DNA from: an uncultured Enterobacteriaceae bacterium
GTDB lineage: Bacteria; Pseudomonadota; Gammaproteobacteria; Enterobacterales; Enterobacteriaceae
Assembly: GCA_945271245.1 (NCBI GenBank)
Contig: CALYPF010000016.1
Coordinates: forward strand, 1 to 37,496
Reading direction: 5' to 3'
DNA length: 37,496 nucleotides
Shown here: one piece after another, positions 37,446-37,496 of the stretch
Layout of the letters: the number at the start of each line of letters is the position of its first letter
Position numbering within the stretch: position 1 is the stretch's first letter
Made by a program: the position numbers and the translations under genes
Notes under the pieces: generated by a model
What the model was told of the DNA's origin: nothing
The model's database searches: none
The model's input: only the letters and a program-made list of their open reading frames with translations

Positions 37446-37496
37446 TGTTACCAACGGTGCAAAACTGATCCACCCCAGCGGTTGAAAACTGATCCA
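37446..37496 (-). mobile_element. IS21-family-like terminal repeat, right edge of window
   Basis: Exact reverse complement of bases 1-51, beginning TGTTACCAACGG at 37446. It marks the insertion into the permease gene. The element body continues beyond the window. Confidence 0.75.

Noticed and set aside
1-37496. Composite transposon carrying the whole window
   Set aside because: The interior is conserved core chromosome in standard order, and the IS ends lie next to different bases and interrupt one gene, so two insertions or a contig break explain it better.
1-37496. CRISPR arrays, defence islands, toxin-antitoxin pairs, prophage
   Set aside because: No spaced direct repeats and no genes of these classes were seen; the only tandem repeats are the hexamer and the panC duplication.

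Overview
The window reads as a chromosomal segment of an enterobacterium (Enterobacterales, close to Enterobacteriaceae/Erwiniaceae). From about 0.9 to 34.3 kb it follows the E. coli 'minute 3-4' gene order in reverse: yaeH, degP, dgt, mtnN-btuF-yadS, erpA, clcA, hemL, fhuBDCA, mrcB, hrpB, thpR, sfsA, dksA, gluQ, pcnB, folK, panC, (yadH/yadG), can, hpt, gcd. Most products are full length and recognisable from family motifs. I cannot name the genus from sequence alone.

Edges. Both ends carry the same 51-bp sequence in inverted orientation, with the TG/CA termini and tandem internal repeats typical of IS21-family ends. The right copy cuts off the start of an iron-type (FecCD) permease gene. The window is therefore a chromosomal block between two insertion-sequence copies, or an assembly contig that stops at a repeat.

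Left part (0.05-2.5 kb). A small YhfL-type lipoprotein gene lies beside the IS end, followed by yaeH. Where E. coli has cdaR there is a hexanucleotide tandem repeat, a perfect inverted repeat, and a 241-aa protein of unknown function with a His...Cys pattern that could be a permuted papain-like fold.

Core (2.5-28 kb). This holds envelope protease DegP with a sigma-E promoter; nucleotide and methylthioadenosine salvage (dgt, mtnN); B12 uptake (btuF); Fe-S delivery (erpA); a chloride/proton antiporter (clcA); tetrapyrrole synthesis (hemL); ferrichrome uptake (fhuACDB, Fur-type site); cell-wall synthase PBP1b; RNA-related enzymes (hrpB, thpR, gluQ, pcnB with an AUU start); dksA; sfsA; and folK.

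Decay zone (28-30.1 kb). panC stands alone, without panB before it or panD after it. It follows about 600 bp of broken coding-like sequence. Its 3' end is duplicated in tandem, and beyond it yadG and yadH have been reduced to an in-frame fusion of the first ~21 codons of yadG and the last ~55 of yadH. This suggests recent genome erosion, as in host-associated lineages (inference).

Right part (30.2-37.5 kb). can, hpt and gcd are intact. They are followed by a block not found at this place in E. coli: an NTF2-like protein, a structured leader that resembles a molybdenum-cofactor riboswitch, a molybdate-binding-type protein without a signal peptide, and a convergent FecCD permease/ATPase pair whose permease is broken by the IS.
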